A stretch of 64,000 nucleotides of DNA from the NCBI RefSeq assembly GCF_963675165.1, contig NC_087385.1, positions 4,264,412 through 4,328,411 of the forward strand, read 5' to 3'. The translations under genes were made by a program, and so were the position numbers. This DNA is from Halichondria panicea (taxonomy: Eukaryota; Porifera; Demospongiae; Suberitida; Halichondriidae). The notes under the pieces are model-generated. The model worked only from the letters and a program-made list of their open reading frames with translations. It searched no databases and had not been told where the DNA came from. Of this stretch, positions 39,877-56,637 are shown piece after piece. Positions within the stretch are counted from its first letter, which is position 1; each line of letters begins with the position of its first letter.

Positions 39877-42800
39877 ATGAAAACAACATTCAAAATGTGG
39901 AAGTAAGTTAGCAAATTTGTTTCACCCCAAAAATTATAATTTCCACAGGGCCTTTCTATTCATAGTTGTTGTGTGCATTTTCACACAGCACAATGCTTTT
40001 GCAGTTCCAGCAGGTACAGAAAAACACCATGCAGTATTCCATTTTAGTTAATACATTCAATAGAGCTGGAGCTAGAGGGAAGAGGTGATTTCATCTCGCC
40101 TGAGGATGACTGCCAGGGTGACTCTTGTTCAATGAAAGGGGAGAAGGGAGACACTGGAACACAGGTACTGTATTAGCATGTACTACAAGCTACTGGCATG
40201 TGCTTGTAAAGTAGCATGGAATGTATAATTATAGGCAGTATAAATGTACATGTAGACACAATTCACTATTCTCCTTCTCTAGGGGCCACCTGGATTCTGT
40301 GATGCTAGCGTAAGTTTAATATCGAATAATTTACAATTTCAATCTAACATTTCTCTTAATATAATGCAGTCTTGCTCAGGACTCGTCGTAGAGAAGGGTG
40401 CACAGGTGAGAAACAATGTTAGATCTATTGCAAACCATTATTGCAAACCATAGTGCAAACGATTTACAACAATATTCTTGTTTACATGTAAAACTATGCT
40501 CTTTGCAGGGACAGAAAGGGGAAGCAGGAGAGCCAGGCATTGATGTGAGCTTGGGAATTTTACCCACCTTTGTATTGTGATAAAATTAACAGGGTATGGA
40601 TGGAGCTCCTGGTGACATGGGTCCGTCTGGGCCGGCTGGTGCGACGGGGGAACCTGGGGCGCTTGGACAGCCTGGAATGAATGTATGCAGTCAGAGTTGC
40701 AAGTGTATCGTATTACATATTCACCAAATTATAGGGTATGAAGGGTGATCAGGGAGATCAGGGAGCTCAAGGAAGCAAGGTCAGCAGTAGATCTGAGCTC
40801 ATATGCTAGCTATAGAGAACAATAACTGATGACTGCTCTTTTCATTGTACCAGGGAGAGCCTGGAACACCTGGAAGCACCGTGAGGATTAGCTATTGTAA
40901 GAGATGCTGTCATTGTTACTGGTTGCAATTGTAACAGGGTATGCCTGGCAAGAGAGGTCTTCCAGGGGCTGGGAGCCCTGGAACTGATGGTAGTGATGGA
41001 GCACCTGGAGAGAAGGGGGAGAGAGGAGAGCCTGGAACTACCGTCAAAGTGGTGAGGGAATTGGTAGCTATAAAGGAGCGCTGTTATTTTTTTGGTGACA
41101 ATAACGCTACAGTAGTACTAGTTAAAGGGGGGGTGGTCTGGTCGTAATAAACGAAGGTGATGGTTATTTTGTTTAGATACCCGAGGTGTTGAGTGAGCCA
41201 TGCATTGAGGGTCTGCAAGGAACCATTCGCTTTGACCCCAATACCAAACTGCTCTACTTCTGCAATGGCACTAGATGGGTGGTAAGTCACTTCCTTTACA
41301 CCCTTTATCTCATGCACCCATTGTGTCTAAATTAAAATAAGTTCAATTTTAACTGAAAAGATTAAAGTGAGCTCTTTCACTACTAACAATTTTATCCTAC
41401 GTGCAGTGTATTCAGACTATGGATTGCCCTGGAGGTGAGACCCACTTAACTTAATTTAGTACTTCAACTATTAATTGTCCTTGCACAGAGCGACCTACCT
41501 GCCCCAGTCCATTCGGCCCACAGCAGATTGGAGATAGCTGGTATCAGGTGAGACATCATCCCATAATAGCCATTGTGCAGTGAGGAAACTTATTTAGACT
41601 TGAACTAACCACCCCTGCTACTAGTCAAAGAATTCCTCAATTAATCAGTAAGCTAAGGTGTCTACAAAAGAGGACAAAACTACAGCTTTTATGGCACCAT
41701 TGTTTGAGACCAGACGTCATGTCTCTCACCCACTTGAGTTGTTTTCGTTTGTACGTAGGTGTTTGTGAGCAACATCACTCAGGCGACACAGGATGCAGCT
41801 GACATTGTTCTGGTGATCGATGAATCGGGGACAATGTCCATGGAGCACGCCTGGCTACTGGTCATGATACCTCTTCTGGAAACTAGACTCATCAAGAATG
41901 GTACGTACTCGGCAACTAAAGGCTCAGTGCCAATTATAGAACTCTCAGATTCTGTAAGACCTGTTTGATATGGCCCTATTGAAGTAATTGAAGGCCTCTT
42001 ATTTTGGAGTTGATTTACGTCTGCTTTAAAATGATTGTGCAGGTGTTGGTGATGGCGAAATTCGCAATCGTTACTGTGTGATTGGCTTTGGTGGTTTTGG
42101 TAGCCTGAGGCCAGGGCATTTCAGATCAGTGGGTGGACAGGCTTGCTACACTGCCGCTGAGTTCCCTCTAGCTCAGAGACAACTGGTTGCTGCAGGACTA
42201 TTTGAGGACGGTTACCAGGCTATTAAGTTTGGACTTGACAATGTACCTTTCAGAGAAAGCCCGTTTATTGCAAAGAATGTAATCTTGGTAACTGATGAGG
42301 GTCGTACACCGATCAAGGAGGGGGAAGGCATTACCCGAGCCAGCATCGAGGCAGAGCTGAAGGTGCGTTGGGTCTAGTCTACACGGTTACCTCTCACAGT
42401 TGATAGGTGCAGCATATAGACTGCATGTGCATTTGTTGAGTTCACTGTCTGTATAGCCTTTCAGCATAGAGGGCTGCATAAAATTATGTCTCTACATTGA
42501 TTAATAGGGTATTGAATGAAGGGCGTGTACCGGTAGAACCAGACACTTTGTTCAGGAGACACACTAAATTTTCATTGTAATTATTAGATAATTATGTTTG
42601 ATGCAAACATGCTGCTTCTATACAGGCTAAGAACATCCTCCTGAACGTGGTGGTGTTTGCTGACTACCAGTTAGAGAGTGAGCCTAACAAGACAGTAATT
42701 GGGGTCGACGCTCGCGGAAAGTCTCTTGTTCTAGAAGTAAATGGAGAGTTCAGTGAGACCGACCAGCGGGTGCTCATCACAATGGTGAGGAGTTTCAGAT

Positions 42801-43669
42801 TATTCTATGGTTTGCCTAACTAGTAATCAAAATCATAATAAAAGTTGTTTTCCTATGGACTAATTTGATAGTGTGTTTAGTTAGATCAGGAATGAGGACT
42901 GTTCCCATTTTTCTAAAGCCACTCTACATGTATTAATTAGTGATTGAATGCCCTGCGTTTCCCTCAAATTAGAGATGTTTTGCACCATCCCTCCACACAC
43001 TAGGCCGAGACAAACACAGCTGAGGACTATGTTGACCTTGCTGTTTCAGTGGGTGGGGCTGCCTGGGCTCTTCGTGTCCTGAGGGAGTCCTCTGTCAGCC
43101 AGAACAAGGACCTTCAAGAATCGTTCACCTCTGCTCTCACTACGATCAAGCTCAGGGAGATTAGAGCTGTGATTGAATCATGTAGGAGGTGTGTTGTATA
43201 ATTATAGTTAATCTAACCAATAGTACCCATGCTCCTTTATGTCTTAGGCTCTCCATGTAGATACTTGATATGGCTTGAGTTACTTTGTGTATTGTGGGGC
43301 CTGTGTAGGTGCACCTGTGATGCTAGTGAGGACGGTCTCGACAGTGCTATGGCCAACTGTGTCATCGCAGAGGATGAGGTATTCTGCAGATGTGTGCTGG
43401 AGAATGCTGGAGACGCTAGCATGGTGAGTTAGGAGCAAGGGCGGTGGTGTATTCTCAATTAAGCAACAGAAGAAATAATGGGTGGTATTGGGTCAAATTA
43501 TGTATTTAATTATCGTTCCCCTCTATCCCTGCAGTGTCAGTCCGGGCAGCCAGGCACTGATGGTGACAACAGAGTGTCTGGTGGTCTAGTGCAGACTGGT
43601 AGCTCCATCACCAGCATAGACAGATCTCCAGACTTCACTATGGTCAACGCTGAGATACTCAACCCATAA
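39877..43669 (+). CDS. Secreted collagen-like protein with von Willebrand A domain
   Basis: Probable extracellular-matrix protein. Nineteen exons give 604 residues: 39877-39902, 39949-40013, 40064-40164, 40283-40309, 40370-40405, 40509-40544, 40593-40682, 40735-40779, 40854-40880, 40938-41051, 41177-41281, 41407-41434, 41489-41547, 41759-41900, 42043-42362, 42626-42784, 43004-43188, 43309-43423, 43535-43669. A signal peptide (FLFIVVVCIFTQHNAFA) is followed by a short triple-helical region of Gly-X-Y triplets (GMDGAPGDMGPSGPAG, GEPGTPGST). Then a Cys-bearing linker (PCIEGLQGTIRFD), then a VWA domain with MIDAS-like DESGTM and VTDEG, and a Cys-rich tail (RRCTCDAS). Collagen exons are phase 0, start with Gly codons, and mostly have lengths divisible by nine. 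No transmembrane segment after the signal is seen. Confidence 0.9.
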
Positions 43670-44015
43670 TTGAACTGTGTTTGAACTCTTAACTACTCTG
43701 ACGTATGAAATTGCTTTTGATTTCATGAATCTACCCCTGCATTTTACACTTCATAGTATTAACAGTCAATGTGCTGAACCCATGTTATTATTGCGTATGC
43801 ATTCCCAAATTAAGCAAACATTTTTGTCAGCAAGTAATAATTATATTCTTCTGTGTGAAGACAAACATGTACAACTTTGCAATGAAGGTGGAAAGGTGGT
43901 TGCAGAACATGTAAAACAGTCAAAGAAATAATAAAAACCTAGTAAACACAACAAAAGAGCTACAATTACAAAAGTGCAAAGTTCACGGGACTAGTTTGAG
44001 TGTAGACAGTACGCA
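43670..44015. other. Tail-to-tail intergenic spacer
   Basis: 3' UTR space between the collagen-VWA stop and the convergent cyclin B3 stop. AATAAA-like signals occur near 43930 on the + strand. No further gene seen. Confidence 0.55.
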
Positions 44016-46229
44016 TTAGCTTGATTCCACGACTGTGGGACATTCAGCCAGAGCTTTTTCTGCATCCATGGTAACATCTTGCAGTGCAGGAGTGGTGGCC
44101 ACATTAAAAAACACACTGTAAGGAGGGAACGAATTATAAATCATAATCAATTATACAGCCTATGCAGTTTAAGGCACATATGCACATGTACACATGCCAA
44201 TGCCTAATTACAGGGACTTACTCGTGTGAGTATTTGCTGCGGACAGTGCAGGTGTTGCCCAGAGGGGTCTGAATAAGTGTGTTTAGCCTTGTCACAAAGG
44301 GTAGCATCTGCTCAACTGTGTAGCCACTGTAATGCTGAAGAGTAGGGTTCTGGGAGAAGAAAAAAGGTGTTAAGTATTTATTAGGCATAGCTAGCTATAC
44401 AAGATTCGAATGTGTCTACTTAGAAGAATGCAACACATTTCTATGGAAATAGGATACAATGTAGTACACAAGATTTATACATGTAACACACCCATCCTCC
44501 AAGACTCTTCATTCTGAGGGCAAGGTACATTGAAGCAGCTGCCACCATTGAGGGTTTTTCCACCACAAACTGGTAATCTTGTAGAGTGCTCTCACTGATG
44601 TATCTGGCCAGGGTGTGGGTTTCCATGGTAGCCTCTGCAGCCTGCCACAAAGAAAGGGAATTCATTATCAGTTTCATGTGTTTGGCTTTACCTTTGCCAG
44701 TCTTCTTAGGAACCTGTAGGCCACTGGAATGTTGATGTCATAGTGGACTGTCTTGAAGATGTCTTGTTCCATTTTGAGCAGCTCATCATGTGTGTAGGCA
44801 TCATCACAGAGGTACAGGAAGTCATCCACAAGTGGAGGGGTCAGTTCCTGCAGCAACACAAGAAAAATGCGATCTAAAAATGTACTAACTCACAGTGGAG
44901 ATTCATGTGTAATAGTACTAAGGAAAAAGAATGTAACCATTAACAGACAATCCTCACCTCAAACTTAGCAGCTAGGAGCATGGAGGTGGCCCCCACCAGC
45001 TGTAGGTACTCTCTCTTCACGTCCTTTTTGGATAGGTAGAGGTCAACGATCTTTACTGCCAGGTAGAGGGTTTCGTGGAACAGCTCAAAGTTTTCCTGGA
45101 CCTCAATAAGCCAGTCCACTAGGATGGTTCTCATCTGAGCGTGGATGTCACCCTGTCTTTCCATGTATGGCGCCACTGCAAAGTGCTCCTGTGGTGGGGG
45201 AGGGGGGGGGGCACAAACAAATACTTAATACCTTGTAGTGTAAATCAACAGGTTACACAGTACACAGTAACACTTCTTAGCTAATATTAACACAGTGATG
45301 TTATGATAACACAAACCTCTCTTTGTCTCATGTAGGCATATATGTATGGAGCGTACTGAGCAGAAAACAGTGGGTCCTTGGCTTCAGCCTGGTCAATGTC
45401 TCTCCATAGCTGTGTAGGGGGTTCCTGTGAGCTGGCCTCTGGTGAAGAGAGGGTCTCCTCTGATTGTAGACTGAGGTCGTGGAGGGTGGTGGCCTTAAGG
45501 AAATTCTGCACCTGTGTTACTGGGGTGTCCTTGGGGAGAGTGCTGCTGGGAGGGGGGGGGGGGGGGACAATTATGAAACACACAAGTGTTACATTCATGG
45601 AAGTAGTTTTTAGATGCTGAGAAACGGATGATGAGTACTACACACACGCTGATGATGCAACTTTGGGAACATAAGCTGATGATGCACCTTGTTTGTAAGG
45701 CTTCTAGTGACACGTCGAGGTCTGGTTCTAGTTTGACAGTTTTAGAGATCTCCTTGGTCTTCTTTAGGCTCTGCTGTCTGTCACTCTTTCTCACACCAGC
45801 TGGTTTTGATGCCGGCACTGACACCCTCACTCCAGCCTGACAGAACAAGTTATTTACAAGATAATTATACAAAAAGGCATGTAGATCTCTGGGATTGTAT
45901 TTGCCAAGGTGTGGTGCAATTAATATTTGAAATTTTGAAGATCAAATGATTAACATTTTGCCACCTTACATTTGTCACATCTCCCAAGGCATTTCTCTTT
46001 GCTGATGGCAAAACAATAGATCCAGGTGAGGATGAGCGCTTCACACCCACAGGCTGACAGGACGGGTTCTCCGAGTTTACGCTGACTTTCTGTGAGGGAG
46101 ATAACAGTCACATAATTATTGTGTCTGACAGTAGATCACAACTTATACCTTGGTTCTTCCAACTCCACTGCTCTCCTTGATGGCTTGCAAAGCCTTCACA
46201 CCACTAGCTCTTGTCGGTGGACGTCCCAT
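44016..46229 (-). CDS. CCNB3: G2/mitotic cyclin B3
   Basis: Regulatory subunit of Cdk1/2 in mitosis and meiosis. Nine exons give 447 residues: 46149-46229, 45970-46089, 45688-45836, 45317-45545, 44958-45188, 44692-44847, 44492-44641, 44222-44349, 44016-44115. The destruction box RNALGDVTN is at residues 59-67. Cyclin box: MRTILVDWLIEVQENFEL, LYLAVKIVDLYLSK, LQLVGATSMLLAAKFE. The C-terminal box has FDINIP-type sequence (HYDINIPVAYRFLRR), which with the overall pattern favours B3 over B1/B2. Human CCNB3 is far longer because of a vertebrate expansion; ~450 residues is usual in invertebrates. Confidence 0.92.
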
Positions 46230-46595
46230 TGTAATAGATATAGATTTAAATAGAAAATTGGCTAATTCTGAGTCAAATTTGAAGAGTCCTAGTTTGAGAT
46301 GGTCACAGATGATGTGATCCTTGATTTTAAATGGTTGGAGCAAGAGACCACTGAACAAGTCCTTGGTTGTTGAGATTTTCTCAATTGTGCGTGGACAGTT
46401 TTGTATCTTTGGAGCTCATATGAGAGATCAATTCTGATTGGTTGCTCATTACGTTAGCATTGCTCTAATTTGACGAAGGAAAGTCTTTCTTTTGCACATG
46501 TGCTTAGCTAGCTAAGACTAGAAGAGCTACACCTTCCTATCCTTTGACCGTTTCCGAAGGTAAATGCATTTTCATAGCAAGCTTCTATCTGAGTG
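46230..46595. promoter_or_regulatory. Divergent promoter cyclin B3 / DDX3
   Basis: 366 bp between start codons. A CCAAT box, read CCAAT on the cyclin strand, lies at 46437-46441 within GATTGGTTGC. TTTGAA, similar to the cell-cycle CHR element, occurs near 46280. Their roles are inferred. Confidence 0.5.
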
Positions 46596-53124
<6,529 letters not shown>

Positions 53125-53594
53125 TCCAGCCTATATATTTAACTAACAATGGAGACTTATAATTATAACCAACGAGTTATTAGCTTGTTTTAACTGATCG
53201 ATTGAACTGATTATGTATTGTATTCTGGTGTTTTATAATTATATTGCATAACTATTGTGTTTAACTGTTTGATAACAAGTTCAAGTAAACAAACATTTTA
53301 AGCAAAAGAAATTTTAATGAAAAACTTGTTTAGTATGAGGGCGCATAAAGGAGAAGAGGGCATGCAACAGCCTGCAAGCAAAAACTAAAGTGGGTGGTGG
53401 AAAGTACTAATTGTCTATAAATGTCTATTGTGTACAAGTGCCAAAGGCGTGTCGACAGCCGAAGGCGGATATACTATGCTTGACATTACATAGATCTAGT
53501 ATATCTGGTCTTGTTTTTGCTCACACGTACATTATAGGGTTGATAGTCAGTTGCATGCCCTTTTCTCCTTTATACGCTCTTGATCATACTGTTA
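53125..53594. other. Tail-to-tail intergenic spacer
   Basis: 3' UTR space between the DDX3 stop and the convergent kelch-type gene stop. AT-rich first half. No ORF or repeat that I can support. Confidence 0.5.
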
Positions 53595-56459
53595 CTACAA
53601 ATGAGTGATGTCTGTAATGAGGGGACAGTTGGCGTGTCTTGAATGTGCTCTAATGAGTTTGGCCTTGTAGCCAGACCCGTAGCTTCCCTCGGCCACGTTC
53701 ATCAGCTCCTCTCTGCTCACTATGACACGCAGGCATATATCCACTAGACTAGCCAGACCTGTACAGGGAAATAGGTGTGTGTAATGATGCGTCAACAGTA
53801 ACCAATTACGTGGACATACAGTGTTGATTGATTGCACTACACAAACCACAACCTTTACCTGAGCAGCACCCTTGTAATAGCACTGTGGTGGCACTGTGAA
53901 CTCAGAGGAGGAATACCAGGGTCACATGAATTAATTCTTGTTCTGGGTTTTGACCTTTGCTGCATAGCAGCTTAGCGCTTCTGTTCTTTATTTACCTGCT
54001 TGGAAAGCTTACTATACCTAGATCTATCCAGTGCAGCAAGCCAGTACATCAAAATTTATACCCTAGCTGCAGAAGGCTAATTTTCCATATCTTGTGGTTT
54101 TGCAATAATCTTGGATCTCTTCACTCAAGCTGGTTTGTTAGCCTCGAGACCAGCCGTTCGTTATCTGAAAGAACGCCTGGTCAAGTTCCAATGTAGAACT
54201 CGTCTAATTGGTCCAGGAATTTCTTGGACCGATAATTGCCCGCAACAACCATACTTGTCTGTGAATATCATTATAAATATGTTTGCGGTTACCGCAATCA
54301 TATTCACAACTACTCAAGCCTAACTACTCTCTGACTCAGCTAAACAAGTTCTACATTGAAACTTGATCAGGCCTTCTTTCAGATAACGAATGGCTAGTCT
54401 CGAGGCTACTGGTTTGTCTGGGGCGCAATAGCTCAACTGATTTCTGTTGTGATTATACAGAGGATCAAGCTAGTGGTGGTGTATAAACTCAGGGGTGCGA
54501 GGGTGAACTCAGTTTTACATGTAAAACATAAGGCCATCAGAGTTCCAAGGCACAGCGCAGTTTTGTCACTCTAATACTTCTATCATCTTCCACGTGGTAA
54601 TGACCTTTTGACCCTGGTATTCCTCATTGCTGTGAAGGCCTAAAATTACTGTAGTGAATTCAACACTGCAATAAAGGACAACTAACAAACATTAATAAAA
54701 AAATACGTGTGCAAACTTACCAAAGTGGAGTATTTTGAGGTTGGCTGCGTTGTTCCTTTCCAAGCTGTCAGTGTTAGGGTACTTGTACATATTCCCTCCA
54801 AAGACGACAACCTCACAGCTGGTAGTCGTGTCTGAGTAGATTGCCCTAGCGATGTGCCACGAGCGAGGCTCCACACCAATCCTCAGCTACAGAGGGGAGA
54901 TGATTTATCAACCCAATAGCAGCATTCATTATAATTACATATAAAATTTTAGACAAAAAGTTGCTATACATAACACTCGCCTTTTTCCAGACTAAGGGAT
55001 TTTTGGGGTTGTCAAAGTTAAACTCGAGTAGCCAGGTCTCTGGTGAGATGTGCATTCTGCTACTCTTGCCCCAGAGAAGTACCATCCTCGGCTGTAGGAT
55101 TTGACCACACCCCTCGTACATCTCCTGCAACACCCTTTCGGGATCAACGAGGGACGTGAGGGTGGAGAACCGGGTGGCTATTGGCCACGGCTCCTCTGGG
55201 TCGTCTGGGTTGTATGGACCACTCCATTCCTGGCGTGGGAAAGATTACAAGCAGTAGTACTTTCAATATGAGTTGTGGTGTTCTGTGCCGGCACAAGTAA
55301 GGTTGCTTCAATCAATGTGGTTGTGTAGCTAACCCCAAGACTATATAAAGGGACTTCCTAAGTTACTTTCTAAGTTGCATTTATAGCACATGGCAATTGA
55401 ATACCTTACCGTGGTATCAAAGTCAAAGATGTAGCATGTGTTGGAGTACACAAGTGAGCCATTGCCCCCAAACAGGACAGCTCGATGACTGTCAAACTTG
55501 GAGAATGCATGAGATCCTAGCTGATCAGGTCGGAATGCATCTTTGTCCAATGGGGCCTCCCATTCACCTACAACAAAGACAAGTAATCGTGTAATTGTAC
55601 AATGCTGCAGGTTTGTTACAGAAGGCATTTATTTAATACAAGAACCCATGCTTTTCTTGATACAAAAGCAATCATTAATCTAAAGTTCAAAGGGCATCTT
55701 AAAACTCAAGTTATGAGCACTCAATGTTAGCTACAGGCCCCATTAATGAAATAAAGCCAAGTCAACTCATTCACTTGTGTTAATGTTGAACTCCAGGTAT
55801 TCGCTGGTCCATCCATAGTCACGTTCAACTCCATCCTCCACGTAGACGAGATACTTGGCCCCTGGGTCCTGAGGTTGCGGGGGATCCCCTATCTCACGAA
55901 TGGCCTTCCCTACTCCTCCAAACACATACATTCGATCCTTGTGGATGATCACTCCAGTCAGGTAACGCTCGCTTGGCTTTACTTCAGACATCACCTCCAC
56001 TTTCTCCCACACCCACTCTCTGTCAGGAGACACTTTGTATACCTCGTTGTCAAATTGAACATCTTTGAACCCACTGAACAGGATGATGGTGCGTGAGGGG
56101 TGGTGGACGCTAAGAGAGGAGCCAAGGCCAAGGGTGGGGTACTCTCCGCTGGTAGACTGCCGAAACCACTCGTTTGTGGAGAGGTCTAAAACATCAAAAG
56201 GATGATTCTCATCGTTTGGACGAGGGAGGGTGACAATCGTTTTGACCTCAAAGTTAGGATCAATGTCTTCTTCTTCTTCCGAGTCGTTACTATCAGAGTT
56301 TGAGCTAGAGTCACTGTCCTGCACGGGCTGCATATCCCTGAAGGGGTAGTGGATGTCGGAACCATTGCCTCCCCACACATACAGCTTGCTCTCAAGGATT
56401 ACTCCACAGCCTCCATTCCTCCGATCAATGTTCTCAGTGGGAACTCTCTCCATATCCAT
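53595..56459 (-). CDS. Kelch-repeat protein
   Basis: Probable beta-propeller protein. Five exons give about 473 residues: 55775-56459, 55410-55567, 54981-55229, 54721-54886, 53595-53758. Kelch-type blades are seen as GCGVILESKLYVWGGNG, YLTGVIIHKDRMYVFGGVG, HRAVLFGGNGSLVYSNTCYI and CEVVVFGGNMYKY. An acidic Ser/Asp/Glu insert (DSDSSSNSDSNDSEEEED) sits in the first blade. The intron 54887-54980 has a GC donor (AAAAAG|GCGAGT). The last intron contains a foldback element, and a second in-phase terminal exon (54566-54639) could be used instead of 53595-53758. No BTB or other partner domain is visible, so substrate or partner is unknown. It is 178 bp from the divergent ZU5-death gene, and the pair was duplicated together. 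Confidence 0.82.
54139..54408. mobile_element. Foldback/MITE element in kelch gene intron
   Basis: Inverted arms of ~64 bp (TAGCCTCGAGACCAGCCGTT ... and complement ending CTCGAGGCTA) are ~90% identical. The direct repeat CTGGTTTGT flanks both sides (54130-54138 and 54409-54417), an 8-9 bp target duplication as expected for hAT-type elements. Confidence 0.8.
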
Positions 56460-56637
56460 ATCATACTAGATCTACTAGACTGCAAGACAGAATTAAGAAA
56501 GAGAGAGCTGAGCATGCATGAGATCATCTGCTAACATTCTTGTGGCTTGACCTTGTCTAGTCTAATGTCACCAAGTAGTAAATAGATCTAGATCTATTAT
56601 AATCTATAGCTAGATCTAGATCTACATGTAAATCTAT
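56460..56637. promoter_or_regulatory. Divergent promoter kelch / ZU5-death gene
   Basis: 178 bp between start codons. It includes repeated AGATCTAGATCTA near 56585-56625. A duplicated, diverged copy separates the second pair at about 61560-61755. Confidence 0.5.
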
